Source: JAJCYL01 sp963664285
GTDB taxonomy: Bacteria; Bacteroidota; Bacteroidia; Cytophagales; Cyclobacteriaceae
Assembly: GCA_963664285.2 (NCBI GenBank)
Contig: CAXXNX010000084.1
Location: forward strand, 143,359-207,358
Direction: 5' to 3'
Length of the DNA: 64,000 nt
A program made the position numbers and the translations under genes. Positions 17,744 through 28,240 of the stretch are shown piece by piece. The notes under the pieces are model-generated. The model was not told where the DNA came from, ran no database searches, and worked only from the letters and a program-made list of their open reading frames with translations. Numbering within the stretch: the stretch's first letter is position 1; every line of letters starts with the position of its first letter.

Positions 17744-20230
17744 ATGAAGACTAAGATTAATTTCAATCAGTTCATACCGCATATAATTGCCGTTTTTGTC
17801 TTTCTGCTGATAACTATAATCTTTTTTCATCCTGTTTTTTTTGAAAATAAGGCCATTTTCCAACATGACATCCTTCAAGGGCAGGGAGCTGCTCAATCAC
17901 TCAAACAGTACCGGGAAGCTACCGGTGAAGAAGGATTATGGGCCGGTTCTATCTTCAGTGGAATGCCTGCAAATCTGGTTAGCCTGATCTATTCGGGTGA
18001 TCTCGTTATTCATTTTCAAAAAGCCTATTCGCTTTGGCTTCCGCATCCAACCGGATTGCTTCTAATGAGCTTTTTTTCGATGTATATTTTACTATTCCTG
18101 GCTTTTAAGGTGAGACCCTATTTATCATTGGCCGGAGCAATTGCTTTCGGATTGACTTCGTTTCAAATCATCAGCCTTGGAGCCGGACATAACGCCAAGG
18201 TCGGAGCAGTTGCACTAATGCCCTTAATATTTGCCGGTATTGTTCTGGCTTTCAGAGGTAAACTGGGTCTTGGGTTTATTCTTACTGCTTTCGGATTAGC
18301 CATGCAAATCAGGATCAACCACCTCCAAATAACCTATTATTTGTTGATAATTTGTATAGCCTATGGTATAAATGAAGTAATCGTCAGGTTGAAGGCCGGT
18401 ACCCTGGCTAGTCTATTAAAACCACTATCGGTTTTGATCTTAGCCGCGGTGTTAGCAGTTGGTGCAAATCTGGGTAAACTTTGGGGAATCTTTGAGTATA
18501 GCCAATATTCTATTAGAGGTAAATCTGAGCTTAACTCCGGAGCAGTACCCGCAGGAGAATCCGGGCTCAACAAGGAATACGCATTTGAGTTCAGTAATGA
18601 AATCTTCGAGCCACTTGTCCTGTTTATCCCAAATTTCTATGGAGGCGCTTCCAATCAAAACCTTGGAACCAGTTCAAATTTGGCAGATGCACTACGACGG
18701 CAGGGTGTGTCTCCCGCTCAACTTGAAGAGCAAACTAAGAACATACCGACTTATTGGGGAGATCAAAGGTTATCGGCGCCCTATTACGCCGGGGCAATAA
18801 CAGTCTTTCTTTTCGTTCTTGGCTTGTTGATACTTGAAGGCAAACAAAAATGGTGGCTGTTATCATTAGTGGTTTTCGGCATTATGCTTAGCTGGGGAAA
18901 AAATTTTGCAGCATTCAATTATTTTCTGTTTGACTACATGCCCGGATATAACAAGTTTCGTTCTGTCACCTTTGCCATCATAATACCCATATTTTGTATG
19001 CCCATCCTTGGCTTCCAGGGATTAGAAAAACTATTGGGACAGGGTCTTAACAAGAGAAACCAGAAAATACTCTTCATGGCAGCGATAGCAACCGCGGGGT
19101 TTGCCCTTATTGCTGCTCTATTGGCAGGCGTTGGTTCGTATGTCGGGGGTATCGATTATCGTTTAAGTTCACTTGGATATCCCGGTTGGTTCATGCAGGC
19201 CATTAAGGAAGACAGAGAGGCTCTCCTGAGATCGGATGGATTCCGATCAATGATTTTTATTTTATTGGCTACCGGCCTTATTTGGTTTATTGTAAAAAAA
19301 TTATTGAATGAACAAGTGGCTTTATTTGGGTTTACCATTCTTTTCCTTCTGGACATGTTCCTTGTGGACCGGCGATACTTTGACAAAGAAAATTTTAGTC
19401 GCAGTCCTGAAAGGACATTCTTTACAGAAACCGAAGCGGACAAATTAATTAAAACTGATAAGGACAATCACTTTAGGGTACTGTATTTACTGGGCCCATT
19501 CACAGATGCCAGGACATCCTACCACCACCGGTCAATTGGGGGATATCATGGTGCTAAAATGAGGCGATACCAGGATGTGGTTGAAAACTGCCTCCAGGAT
19601 GAGATCCAGGAAATTATCATCAAACTCAGAAACAGGGATCAGAATTTCAACAGCCTTGGAGTAATAAACATGCTTGACACCCGCTACTTTCTTGCGGGCA
19701 GCGCCAGAGGAGAAGTTATAGGTAATGAGGCGGCTAATGGACCAGCATGGTTTGTCCAGCAGGTAAAAAAAGTATTAACACCCGATGAAGAAATCCGAGA
19801 TCTCCCTAATGCCAATACTAAAACGATCGCTATAGTAAATACATCCCGATTCGAGGTGCATGACGAAGAAGGTTACTTTACCAGCGGCACCATTGATCTT
19901 GTGCAAAACAGACCAAATCATCTCGTTTATGATGTGGATACTGCCGGAGATGCTTTCGCTGTTTTTTCAGAGATCTATTACCCTATTGGATGGACGGCCA
20001 CCATTGATGGGCAGGAGGCAGAGATCATACAGGCAAATTACATTTTAAGAGCGCTTGAAATCCCGGAAGGAAAGCATACGGTGGAATTTAGGTTTGAACC
20101 TGATTCTTATGTAATAGGTAACAAAGTGATGTGGACAGCTAATATTTTATTGATTATTGCTTTGGCAGGTGTTTGCTTTTTAGAGATCAAAAAATTGAAA
20201 ACTATTCAAATTCCTGGAATGCTCGAATAG
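17744..20230 (+). CDS. yfhO: YfhO-family polytopic membrane protein
   Basis: 828 residues with about 12-13 hydrophobic segments (for example FIPHIIAVFVFLLITIIFFH and GLLLMSFFSMYILLFLAF) and a C-terminal extracytoplasmic domain. The last helix is at about 800-818 (WTANILLIIALAGVCFLE). It matches the YfhO family (GT-C-like fold), implicated in lipid-linked sugar transfer such as teichoic-acid glycosylation in Bacillus. Next to epimerase and glycosyltransferase genes it probably works in surface glycan modification. The HDILQGQGAAQSLKQYREAT segment is typical of Bacteroidota members. Confidence 0.88.
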   Translation: MKTKINFNQFIPHIIAVFVFLLITIIFFHPVFFENKAIFQHDILQGQGAAQSLKQYREATGEEGLWAGSIFSGMPANLVSLIYSGDLVIHFQKAYSLWLPHPTGLLLMSFFSMYILLFLAFKVRPYLSLAGAIAFGLTSFQIISLGAGHNAKVGAVALMPLIFAGIVLAFRGKLGLGFILTAFGLAMQIRINHLQITYYLLIICIAYGINEVIVRLKAGTLASLLKPLSVLILAAVLAVGANLGKLWGIFEYSQYSIRGKSELNSGAVPAGESGLNKEYAFEFSNEIFEPLVLFIPNFYGGASNQNLGTSSNLADALRRQGVSPAQLEEQTKNIPTYWGDQRLSAPYYAGAITVFLFVLGLLILEGKQKWWLLSLVVFGIMLSWGKNFAAFNYFLFDYMPGYNKFRSVTFAIIIPIFCMPILGFQGLEKLLGQGLNKRNQKILFMAAIATAGFALIAALLAGVGSYVGGIDYRLSSLGYPGWFMQAIKEDREALLRSDGFRSMIFILLATGLIWFIVKKLLNEQVALFGFTILFLLDMFLVDRRYFDKENFSRSPERTFFTETEADKLIKTDKDNHFRVLYLLGPFTDARTSYHHRSIGGYHGAKMRRYQDVVENCLQDEIQEIIIKLRNRDQNFNSLGVINMLDTRYFLAGSARGEVIGNEAANGPAWFVQQVKKVLTPDEEIRDLPNANTKTIAIVNTSRFEVHDEEGYFTSGTIDLVQNRPNHLVYDVDTAGDAFAVFSEIYYPIGWTATIDGQEAEIIQANYILRALEIPEGKHTVEFRFEPDSYVIGNKVMWTANILLIIALAGVCFLEIKKLKTIQIPGMLE

Positions 20231-20233
20231 ACT

Positions 20234-21310
20234 TTATTTCACTAGTAGATGGCCAACAATCCTTTCTCCGGTCTTGCCATCCCACAACACAGGTATTCCT
20301 CCATCTTTCCAGTTACCATTGAAGAGTTTGTTAAGCAGCATATCTAACCGACCGGGATCAGAACCAACTAGCTCATTTGAACCGACATGGATGGTTTCCG
20401 GCCTCTCGGTGTTAGTCCTTAAGGTTATACAGGGAATGTTAAAGAAGGTAGTTTCTTCCTGAATTCCTCCTGAATCAGTTATCACCGCAAATGAATTTTT
20501 AATCAAATACATAAACTCCAAATACCTCATTGGTGAGACAAAATGAATATGATCAATAGTAGTTCCATCCAACTTTTCAGCCGTCCTTGGATGTACGGGA
20601 AAAATTATTTGATTGCCTGGATTTGCGTTTCCTATTCTCTTGAGGATGTCAAGTAATTGGCTTTTGTCGTCTACATTTGACGGGCGGTGTAGTGTCATCA
20701 CCAGGTATTTTCCCAGTTGCAACTCCAATCCTTCAAAAATTGATGGAGCAGTAAAACGAGGTTCATTATTAATCAGAGTATCAATCATGGTATTCCCTAC
20801 CAGGTATATCTTATCTTTAGAATGACCCTCTGTGATTAAATTTTCAGAAGCAATTTGAGTAGTGGTAAAGAATATGTCTGTAATTGAGTCGGTAACAAGC
20901 CTATTGATTTCCTCAGGCATGGAATGATCTCCGGATCGCAGGCCTCCTTCAACGTGTACCACTTTAATGTTTAGCTTTTTAGCAACGATTGAGCAGGCCA
21001 GGGTGGAATTAACATCGCCTACAACCACTACATATTTACTAGGGTTAGCGCTCAAATATTCTTCAAACTTTACCATTATTTGAGCGCTTTGCTCAGCATG
21101 GCTACTTGAACCCACATTTAAATTAATATCTGGTTCTGGCAACCTTAGATCATTGAAAAAAGTCTCACTTAGTGCCTTGTCATAATGCTGACCAGTATGC
21201 ACCAGCTTGTAGGTTAACGACGGACCTGCTGAATTATGAATAGTATGAATGATCGAAGCGATCTTCATGAAATTTGGTCTTGCCCCCGCAATAATTGTCA
21301 AGTCAGTCAT
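20234..21310 (-). CDS. wecB: Non-hydrolysing UDP-N-acetylglucosamine 2-epimerase
   Basis: 358 residues. It converts UDP-GlcNAc to UDP-ManNAc for surface polysaccharides. Visible motifs: IAGARPNFMKIASIIHTI at the N-terminus, HTGQHYDKALSETFF, VVHVEGGLRSGDHSMPEE, FPVHPRT, and TDSGGIQEE with RTNTERPE, which bind the UDP moiety. The length is normal. It is convergent with yfhO (3 bases between stop codons) and divergent from the glycosyltransferase at 21393, so the region 21311-21392 should hold promoters for both. Confidence 0.93.
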   Translation of the reverse strand: MTDLTIIAGARPNFMKIASIIHTIHNSAGPSLTYKLVHTGQHYDKALSETFFNDLRLPEPDINLNVGSSSHAEQSAQIMVKFEEYLSANPSKYVVVVGDVNSTLACSIVAKKLNIKVVHVEGGLRSGDHSMPEEINRLVTDSITDIFFTTTQIASENLITEGHSKDKIYLVGNTMIDTLINNEPRFTAPSIFEGLELQLGKYLVMTLHRPSNVDDKSQLLDILKRIGNANPGNQIIFPVHPRTAEKLDGTTIDHIHFVSPMRYLEFMYLIKNSFAVITDSGGIQEETTFFNIPCITLRTNTERPETIHVGSNELVGSDPGRLDMLLNKLFNGNWKDGGIPVLWDGKTGERIVGHLLVK

Positions 21311-21392
21311 TTGGCTTAATTGTAAGAAACAATTTTAGTTAGTGCCTTCGATTCGGAATGAGTCTTTAAGTTTGCCCCCAAACTACTGAACA

Positions 21393-22610
21393 ATGCAAAT
21401 AGTTGGGATGGTCTTGTATGACTATTATCCTCCAGACATTCGTGTGGCAAAAGAAGCTTATTCTTTAATAAAAGCTGGTTACGAAGTGCATCTTTTATGT
21501 ATGAGGCGAAAAAAAGAGGAAAAATTTGAGAATATCCAAGGTTTATCCATTCATAGAATTGATGTCGCAAAGAATACAATTGAAAAGGGGCTTTGGGACA
21601 TTCTTCTTTCCTTATTTTTTCTTCACCCCCTGTTTTATATGCATCTAAGAAATTTTTGTCACTCAAATAATATCGGAATCTTACATATTCATGATCTTCC
21701 GCTGTGCAAAACCGGGATTCGGGTAGGAAACCAGTTGAACATTCCGATTATATGTGACTTTCATGAAAATTATCCGGAGGGACTCAGAATTTGGTACAAA
21801 TGGAGATCCAATCCTCTAATCAGACTGAAGAATGATATCTTTTTTGGCTTTAAGCACTGGAAAAAGTATGAGGAATGGGTAGGTAAAAAGGCATCCCACA
21901 TCATTGCTGTAGTTGATGAGATGAAAGAAAAATTGATCCGTGATTTTGACATATCAGCTAATAAAATAACAGTTGTTACGAACACGGAATCATTAGAATA
22001 TGTGAAACAAGATTTGGTTAGCAATGTATTTAGCGAGATTGAGCAACCATTCATTCTGGCATATTTGGGAAATGTGGGACCACATCGAGGAGTGGACACT
22101 GTTTTAGAAGGACTATCCTACATTAAAGATTTGAATTTGAAATTTGTAATAGTGGGAGGAATTAAGCAAAATGTAAAAAATATACTTGATGAATTAATTC
22201 AAAAACATGAAGTGAATGAGCAAGTTCAATTTTTTGGTTATCAACCATTCGATAAATTTTACTCCTATATGAGTCATGCTACGGTGAATGTGATACCACA
22301 CAATTGCAATGGCCATACCAACAATACGGTTCCTCATAAATTATTCCAATCAATGATGGCAGGTAGACCAGTAATAGTTAGTTCATGCAAGCCGCTAAAG
22401 AGGATCGTTGAAGAGACACAGTGCGGACTGGTTTTCGAAGCAGATAATGCCAAAGATTTTGCCCGCAGCGTTCGTGAACTATACAATGACCAGGATCTCA
22501 GATTGAAACTCGGGAAAAACGGTCTGGCTCATAGTGTTTCCGGAAAATATAATTGGGAAACCACTGCTTCTTTTCTGTTAAACACTTATCAAAGATTTGA
22601 TCATGCTTAA
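21393..22610 (+). CDS. Family 4 glycosyltransferase
   Basis: 405 residues with a GT-B fold. The N-terminus MQIVGMVLYDYYPPDIRVAK then EAYSLIKAGYEVHLLCMR is the usual opening of GT4 enzymes that act on surface glycans. The C-terminal nucleotide-sugar-binding half contains FILAYLGNVGPHRGVDTVLE and PHKLFQSMMAGRPVIVSSCK. Donor and acceptor are unknown. It leads a plus-strand operon with the methyltransferase that overlaps its end, the FkbM gene and the flippase. Confidence 0.88.
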   Translation: MQIVGMVLYDYYPPDIRVAKEAYSLIKAGYEVHLLCMRRKKEEKFENIQGLSIHRIDVAKNTIEKGLWDILLSLFFLHPLFYMHLRNFCHSNNIGILHIHDLPLCKTGIRVGNQLNIPIICDFHENYPEGLRIWYKWRSNPLIRLKNDIFFGFKHWKKYEEWVGKKASHIIAVVDEMKEKLIRDFDISANKITVVTNTESLEYVKQDLVSNVFSEIEQPFILAYLGNVGPHRGVDTVLEGLSYIKDLNLKFVIVGGIKQNVKNILDELIQKHEVNEQVQFFGYQPFDKFYSYMSHATVNVIPHNCNGHTNNTVPHKLFQSMMAGRPVIVSSCKPLKRIVEETQCGLVFEADNAKDFARSVRELYNDQDLRLKLGKNGLAHSVSGKYNWETTASFLLNTYQRFDHA

Positions 22611-23145
22611 CTGGCTTAAAAAAAAAGAAAAGGAAAAATTTGTAATGCGCCGTTTTAAGAAAACGTTGGATTTCATGGCTGAGACTGCGGCACCACCGGC
22701 AAAAATCCTGGACCTTGGCACACCAAATAATCTGGGAAAATTCCTCCAACAAAAAGGTTATAGTATTCATAATACAGCAGGCAACGATTTTGATTTCTTT
22801 CCTAAAGAGGCTGCTTTGGAAGGCTTTGACGTGGTAACGGCATTTGAAATTTTAGAGCACCTCGTAAACCCCATGGGAGTATTAATGGCAATCAAAGCCC
22901 CAAAACTCTTCGCTACTATCCCCCTTGATTTATGGTTCAGTTCAGCTTTCAAAAGTAAGATTGACCCCTGGAGTAGTCATTTTCATGAATTCGAAGATTG
23001 GCAGTTTGACTGGCTCTTGGATAAATCGGGGTGGAAGATTCTGAGAAGAAAGAAATGGACAAGTCCATCAATTATACCCGGGATGAGACCAATGTTCAGA
23101 TTCGTGACTCCACGCTATTATGCCGTTGAAGCCGAACGTAAATAA
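22603..23145 (+). CDS. Class I SAM-dependent methyltransferase (small)
   Basis: 180 residues from the ATG at 22603; this start overlaps the glycosyltransferase stop by 8 bases and is preferred over the TTG at 22597. AKILDLGTPNNLGKFLQQKG is a degenerate SAM-binding motif I, and VVTAFEILEHLVNPMGVLM is the post-motif region of class I methyltransferases. The middle is shorter than usual. It probably methylates a sugar or lipid-linked intermediate, judged only by its neighbours. Confidence 0.75.
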   Translation: MLNWLKKKEKEKFVMRRFKKTLDFMAETAAPPAKILDLGTPNNLGKFLQQKGYSIHNTAGNDFDFFPKEAALEGFDVVTAFEILEHLVNPMGVLMAIKAPKLFATIPLDLWFSSAFKSKIDPWSSHFHEFEDWQFDWLLDKSGWKILRRKKWTSPSIIPGMRPMFRFVTPRYYAVEAERK

Positions 23146-23651
23146 ACGAAAACTATAGCAATATCATGCAGGCAATATATAAATTGATCTATAACCAACA
23201 CGTTAATTATTTTTTGCGAAATATCAATAAATTATTGTCTCCAGTACTTCCGGGAAAAATTAAGATTCCTCCATCCGGAATGATCTCTTTTGAACTCAAT
23301 GATCAAAAAATCCTTCTCCGTACAAACCAAACTAATTATTTATCTCAATTACTTTATTGGGAAGGTCCATTAAAATTCGAATACACAGATATATTTCTGG
23401 ATCTAATTAAAAAAATCAACTGTTTTTATGATGTTGGTGCCAATATCGGTTACTATTCATTGCTAGCTGCAACTATCAACCCTAGACTTCAAGCAATAAG
23501 TTTTGAACCGGCTACAGGGCCATTATTTTTCCTTAAAGAAAATGTTAGGATTAATGATCTTTCCAATATCCGTGTGGAATCACTTGCTTTGTCAGACAGG
23601 AGCGGCGAGATCGATTTTTATGAAGTGAAGAATAATAAATATACCTATCTA

Positions 23652-24893
23652 GTATTAAGTTTCTTAATTAACATATCAATGATTACGCGATAGTTAAATC
23701 TTCCATTTTCCACTTCCATTTAAAGATTGTTGGCATTTCATTGATTTCATTAATGTATTTCAATATCCGGTCTTTGAGCTCTTTCTTTGATTTTACACGG
23801 ATCCCCCTTAAAAAGCTCCTGGTCATTTTGCTAAAGAAGACTTCAATAAGATTTAGCCAGGAAGCATGTACAGGTGTAAATACAAATTCAAACCTATTAG
23901 GCACTGTTTTCAGGAATGCTTTTGTCTCTTTTGAAATATGGGCCGAATGATTATCTAAGATTATCTTGATCTTAAAGCTGACTGGGTAGAGTTCATCAAG
24001 CCCTTTCAAATATTCCACAAATTCCCTACTTCTATGTCTATCCTCGACCCGTGCATATATCTTGCCGGTAATCAAGTCGATTGATGCCAACAACGAAACT
24101 GTACCGTGTCTTTTATATTCATGGTCCCTGCCCCAATTTGGGTGCTTGCCTGCTATGGGGCTTAGGTCAGTGGCGGTATTTTCTATCGCCTGCATTCCAG
24201 GTTTTTCATCGTAGGACAAGATGGCAATCATTGATCCTTCCGGTTTGTTAGCTTTGTAAAGTGCCACTTCTTTATAAACATGCAATACCTGGGACATCTT
24301 TCGGTCAAAGTCAGGGTCTTTCTTTTCTAGGTAATAAGATAGTTTGTGGGGCTTTACATCACTTTTCGACAGTATCTTTGAAACGGTCCCTTTCTGTATT
24401 TCGCCTAATGAAAGATGGCCCGCCTGTTTGCAATTGCCCCTTACATACTTGGCCAATGCATTATAGGTCCAAAATTCTGAGGCCATGCCCAAGTCTTTTG
24501 GTTTTGTGCAAGCTATCGATAAAAACCATGCCCTGGCCTCATTGGTGATCTTTGGGGTTGCCCCTTTTCTGGGAAGGTCGTTCAGAGAGGTCAGTATACC
24601 GTATCCTATTGCCCTATCAACAGTCCTTTCAACCTTTGGCCGATTCGTGCCAAGTTGTTTTGCTATCGAATTGATGCTTTGCCCTTTCCAATAACCAAGA
24701 AGCATTTTCGCCCTTTCAACCCGTGATTTGGCCTCAACCCGTGATTTACTTATAACCTCCAATGTTTGCTGTTCCTTTGTCGTAAATGATATTTTCGCTC
24801 TTTTACTCTCAAATGGTATAGGGTTCACTATTTTTGGTCCAACTGCTAAGATAGAACTTTTATTATTGATATACTATATAGGAAACTATATAC
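23652..24893 (-). mobile_element. IS630-family insertion sequence (1242 bp) inside the FkbM gene
   Basis: Ends are GTATTAAGTTTC on the left and, reversed, GTATATAGTTTC on the right, an imperfect inverted repeat. The flanking TA at 23650-23651 and 24894-24895 is the expected IS630/mariner-type target duplication. Coding continuity of the host gene confirms both ends to the base. Confidence 0.93.
23683..24828 (-). CDS. IS630-family transposase
   Basis: 381 residues, intact. An N-terminal helix-turn-helix region (QSINSIAKQLGTNRPKVERT) is followed by a DDE catalytic domain with AILSYDEKPGMQ, IKIILDNHSAHIS and SWLNLIEVFFSKM holding the three acidic residues. The single frame spans nearly the whole element, so this copy is potentially active. 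Only one copy is present in the window. Confidence 0.9.
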   Translation of the reverse strand: MNPIPFESKRAKISFTTKEQQTLEVISKSRVEAKSRVERAKMLLGYWKGQSINSIAKQLGTNRPKVERTVDRAIGYGILTSLNDLPRKGATPKITNEARAWFLSIACTKPKDLGMASEFWTYNALAKYVRGNCKQAGHLSLGEIQKGTVSKILSKSDVKPHKLSYYLEKKDPDFDRKMSQVLHVYKEVALYKANKPEGSMIAILSYDEKPGMQAIENTATDLSPIAGKHPNWGRDHEYKRHGTVSLLASIDLITGKIYARVEDRHRSREFVEYLKGLDELYPVSFKIKIILDNHSAHISKETKAFLKTVPNRFEFVFTPVHASWLNLIEVFFSKMTRSFLRGIRVKSKKELKDRILKYINEINEMPTIFKWKWKMEDLTIA

Positions 24894-25312
24894 TAGAATA
24901 CAACCTTGCTGGAGAAGGAAATACCGGATCAAAAAAAACCAGCCGTAATTTCTGTAAAGAAACTGTTAAAACCTGTACTCTGGATGAATATGCAACTCAG
25001 CATAGTGATAAGAACATAGAGTTGATCAAATTAGATACGGAAGGAACTGAAGATATGATCTTAAAAAATGCCAGTGAGGTAATTTCGGAAATGAAACCCA
25101 TTATTATTTGTGAAACTTTGTTCGGGCGAATTGAGGACAAACTTGAGAAAATAATGAAAGCACATGGCTATGACTTTTACAACCATTTAGCAATGGGCCT
25201 ACAGCAGGTCAACTCCATCCAAAGGACAAAGGATAATGGTATAAGAAATTGTTTTTTCGTCCATCCATCGAAGAAGGACCTAATTGAAAAATTTGTGACC
25301 TCCTGATAACCA

Positions 25313-26804
25313 ATGGGTATTGTTTATAACCAGAGTTCCCGAACCACTATAATTTCATATCTGGGTGCAATCATCGGGTTTGTCAATGTACTTTGGCTCT
25401 TTCCAGCTGTTTTATCAGCAGAGCAAATCGGTCTTATTCGCCTATTGCCAAGTATTGCCTTTATGCTCCTTCCATTAACGCAATTGGGCCTATCTCAGAG
25501 TGTACTCAAATTTTATCCACAGTATAGCAAAAAGGAAAATGGTCATAATGAACTCTTTTCGTTTATGCTTTTTGCCAACCTGGTTGGATTCGGCCTTACC
25601 TTGATTTTGCTTAAGATCTTTAATTCCCAAATTGAGCAATTCTTTGCATCAAAATCAGCGCTTGCCAATGACTACATTCATGTGGGTACCATTTTAATTC
25701 TCCTCCTGTCCTATCATGCTATTTTCGAATCTTTTTCGCGATCAATTCTAAAGATCGTATATCCCGGTATTGTTAAAGATGTTTTCATTAGGTTATTGTA
25801 TACATTAACAGTCTCTGCCTTTTTCTTCAATTTGCTGTCCTTCCAACAAGTAGTTAATGGCCTAATTATCATTTATACAGTGGCATTACTCCTTTTGGTT
25901 AATTATGTTTTGAAAAAAAACATCTCTAAGATTCATCATAAAATTCAAATCACTTCAAGGACCTGAATTAAGATCAATCTGTCAATACAGTATTTTCACC
26001 TTGCTGGGATCCAGTGGTACATATATAATGCTAAATATAGATCAGGTGATGATCAGTAATTTGATCGGATTAGCGGGCAATGGAATCTATACGACTGCAT
26101 TCTACATTGCTATAGTAATAGAAATGCCCCGAAGAGCCATTGCCAATATTACCACTCCACTAATAAGTAAATTATTTACCGAAAATAAGCTGGACGAGAT
26201 AAATCGTCTTTATAAACAGGTGTCAATCAACCAGATGATGGTTGGCTCCTTATTCCTGATGGGCATTTTAGTGAATCTCAGAAATGTCTTCGAGTTAATT
26301 CCCAATAGTGAAATTTACACAGCAGGAATTAACGTAGTCTACATCGTTGGACTGGCAAAATTACTCGATATGACCTTTGGGATGAATGGCGAAATAATCC
26401 TAATGTCAAATTACTTCAGGTACAACGTACTATTTACAAGCATTCTTGCCTCAATCGCTATTCTGTCTAACTGGTTCTTTATCCAAAAATATGGAATAAT
26501 AGGCGCTGCCTTTGCTACGGCCTTGACACTGCTAGTATTTAACTTACTGAAATTGACATTTATAAAATTCAAGTTAGGCCTATGGCCATTTAGCTGGAAG
26601 AATGTAATCCTGGCAGGAATTACTCTCGGGAGTTATGTCATTGTTTCCCGGATACCTTTTCTTGATAACGTCTGGATGGATCTATTCCTGAGATCAATCA
26701 TTACAATTGTTACATTCATGACGCCTTGTCTATTACTAAAAATCTCTCCTGAGATAAATAAAGTTGTTGCAAGGAAGACAGGAATTAAATTTTTAGCTGA
26801 TTGA
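25313..26804 (+). pseudogene. Wzx-like polysaccharide flippase, frameshifted near 25955
   Basis: The first frame (25313-25966) and second frame (from about 25962 to 26804) together form one MATE/MOP-superfamily protein of about 497 residues with some 12 membrane helices, for example TTIISYLGAIIGFVNVLWLF and, after the shift, SICQYSIFTLLGSSGTYIML. One extra base between 25945 and 25962 accounts for the break: the second frame reads PELRSICQYS directly upstream of its later ATG. Such proteins flip lipid-linked oligosaccharides across the inner membrane, fitting the surrounding glycan genes. It starts 6 bases after the FkbM stop. Confidence 0.8.
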
Positions 26805-26944
26805 TTCTACAAATATTATTAATCCTAGCAATCGATAACTCCAGATACCTGGGTAGCGAAAGTTCTCCCTTATCCAAAATGTAAGCGACAATATCCATAA
26901 AAGCAACTTCCATAAATAATTGAAATTTATATGTACTACTTAAA

Positions 26945-28240
26945 TCAGCCATCAGTATTAACTACCTTATCAAGAACCCGAGAGAGTTCTTGAGTCAAGG
27001 ATTCTCTACTATATTTATCAATACCTTCAACAGGACGGGGTAGTATTCCTTTTTTAAAGCTCGAATAATAATCTAAGATTCGTTTTTTCATATCCCCATA
27101 GTTCTCATAATCAATTAAAGACTCCATTTCAAGATCAACTAAAATATCATTTACATCACTATCTGTTGGACCAAGTCCCAAAATGAACCTATTGGCCTGA
27201 ATATATTCAAACAATTTACCTGGCAATAGAATCGGAGCGCTAGACGTTTGGTTTAAAAATAATAGGAGGACATAAGAATTTTTGTAGAGCTTAAATACCT
27301 CTGGATGGGACAGGTAGCCTAGGTTTACTAGGTTGTCACCTAACAAACTATTTGAGAGAGTATCCAAGATTGATACACTAATGTTTCCTGCCAGGGTTAT
27401 CTCCAGATCTTTCTTAAACTTTTCGTCATGAACACACAAATCTTCAAGTACCTTCCAAAAGGTTTTTATATTCTTTGTTTCATTAAAAAGGCCTGCATGA
27501 CTGACCCTAAATTTCTCTGGAATTTCAAAAGAAGTTTTCTCCTTAAAGTCAAATCCATTTGTAATTACAATAACCCGCTTACATTGAGCAGTATAAATTT
27601 TTCCCAATCTCGGACTTACAGTAATTAATAAATCACAGCTATTCAATATCTTATTCTCTAATCTCTGGTGAATTTTCATTGCGTAACTTGAAGTCATTAA
27701 CCTTGGCAAAACGTCCCATTGACTCCATGGATCACGGAAGTCAGCAATCCACTTCACTCCCAATTTCCTTTGAAGACCCAGACCAATAAGATGAAGGCTA
27801 TGAGGCGGTCCTGTTGTAACAATTACATCAACCGAATTCATTTTAAGATAATTTGTCAGAAATTTAATGGATGGTTTTACCCAAAACTTTCTAGCATCTG
27901 GCAGAAAAAAATTTCCCCGGATCCAAATGGTGATTTTTTCCAAAAGAGAGTCCTTCTTACCCTCATTCACCATGCCCTGTCGTGTTGAAGCTCCTTTTTG
28001 GCCAATAATCTTATTATAAGCCTGAAATGGCTCCCAGATCGGTTGCTTTAAAACTATTGTTTCTTTCGAAACCTCAGCCTGCAAAGATTTATCTCTTAAA
28101 TTGAAATCCGGATTGGCCGGTGTATAGATTATCGGAGTCCAATTATAGTCAGGCAGATATTTAGAAAATTTTAACCACCTTTGCACTCCAACGCCTCCAC
28201 TTGGAGGCCAATAGTAAGTGATGATCAACACTTTCCGCAT
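26945..28240 (-). CDS. Family 4-type glycosyltransferase
   Basis: 431 residues from the ATG at 28240: MRKVLIITYYWPPSGGVGVQ, a common opening of Bacteroidota GT4-like enzymes. VIVTTGPPHSLHLIGLGLQR and WIADFRDPWSQWDVLPR belong to the N-terminal Rossmann half; FEYIQANRFILGLGPTDSDV is in the C-terminal nucleotide-sugar domain. The open frame extends up to 28348, but those extra 36 codons run into the IS4 element whose end lies at 28269, so the internal ATG is the true start. The IS now sits 28 bp upstream and probably replaced its promoter. Confidence 0.87.
   Translation of the reverse strand: MRKVLIITYYWPPSGGVGVQRWLKFSKYLPDYNWTPIIYTPANPDFNLRDKSLQAEVSKETIVLKQPIWEPFQAYNKIIGQKGASTRQGMVNEGKKDSLLEKITIWIRGNFFLPDARKFWVKPSIKFLTNYLKMNSVDVIVTTGPPHSLHLIGLGLQRKLGVKWIADFRDPWSQWDVLPRLMTSSYAMKIHQRLENKILNSCDLLITVSPRLGKIYTAQCKRVIVITNGFDFKEKTSFEIPEKFRVSHAGLFNETKNIKTFWKVLEDLCVHDEKFKKDLEITLAGNISVSILDTLSNSLLGDNLVNLGYLSHPEVFKLYKNSYVLLLFLNQTSSAPILLPGKLFEYIQANRFILGLGPTDSDVNDILVDLEMESLIDYENYGDMKKRILDYYSSFKKGILPRPVEGIDKYSRESLTQELSRVLDKVVNTDG

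Larger units (their letters stand above)
23166..25306 (+). pseudogene. FkbM-family methyltransferase split by an IS630 element
   Basis: The 5' part (23166-23651) has the SAM-binding YDVGANIGYYSLLAAT and an FEPATGPLFFLKENV acidic motif. The 3' part (24896-25306) has ELIKLDTEGTEDMILKNASE and PIIICETLFGRIEDK, typical of FkbM proteins. Removing the IS and one copy of the TA duplication joins KNNKYTYL directly to EYNLAGEGNTG in frame, giving a 298-residue protein with no other lesion. The insertion is therefore recent. Family members O-methylate glycans or glycolipids. Confidence 0.92.

Noticed and set aside
26805..26944. A minus-strand frame reading MEVAFMDIVAYILDKGELSL and onward into the flippase gene
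   Set aside because: It overlaps the flippase coding end and has no recognisable family; probably a chance frame.
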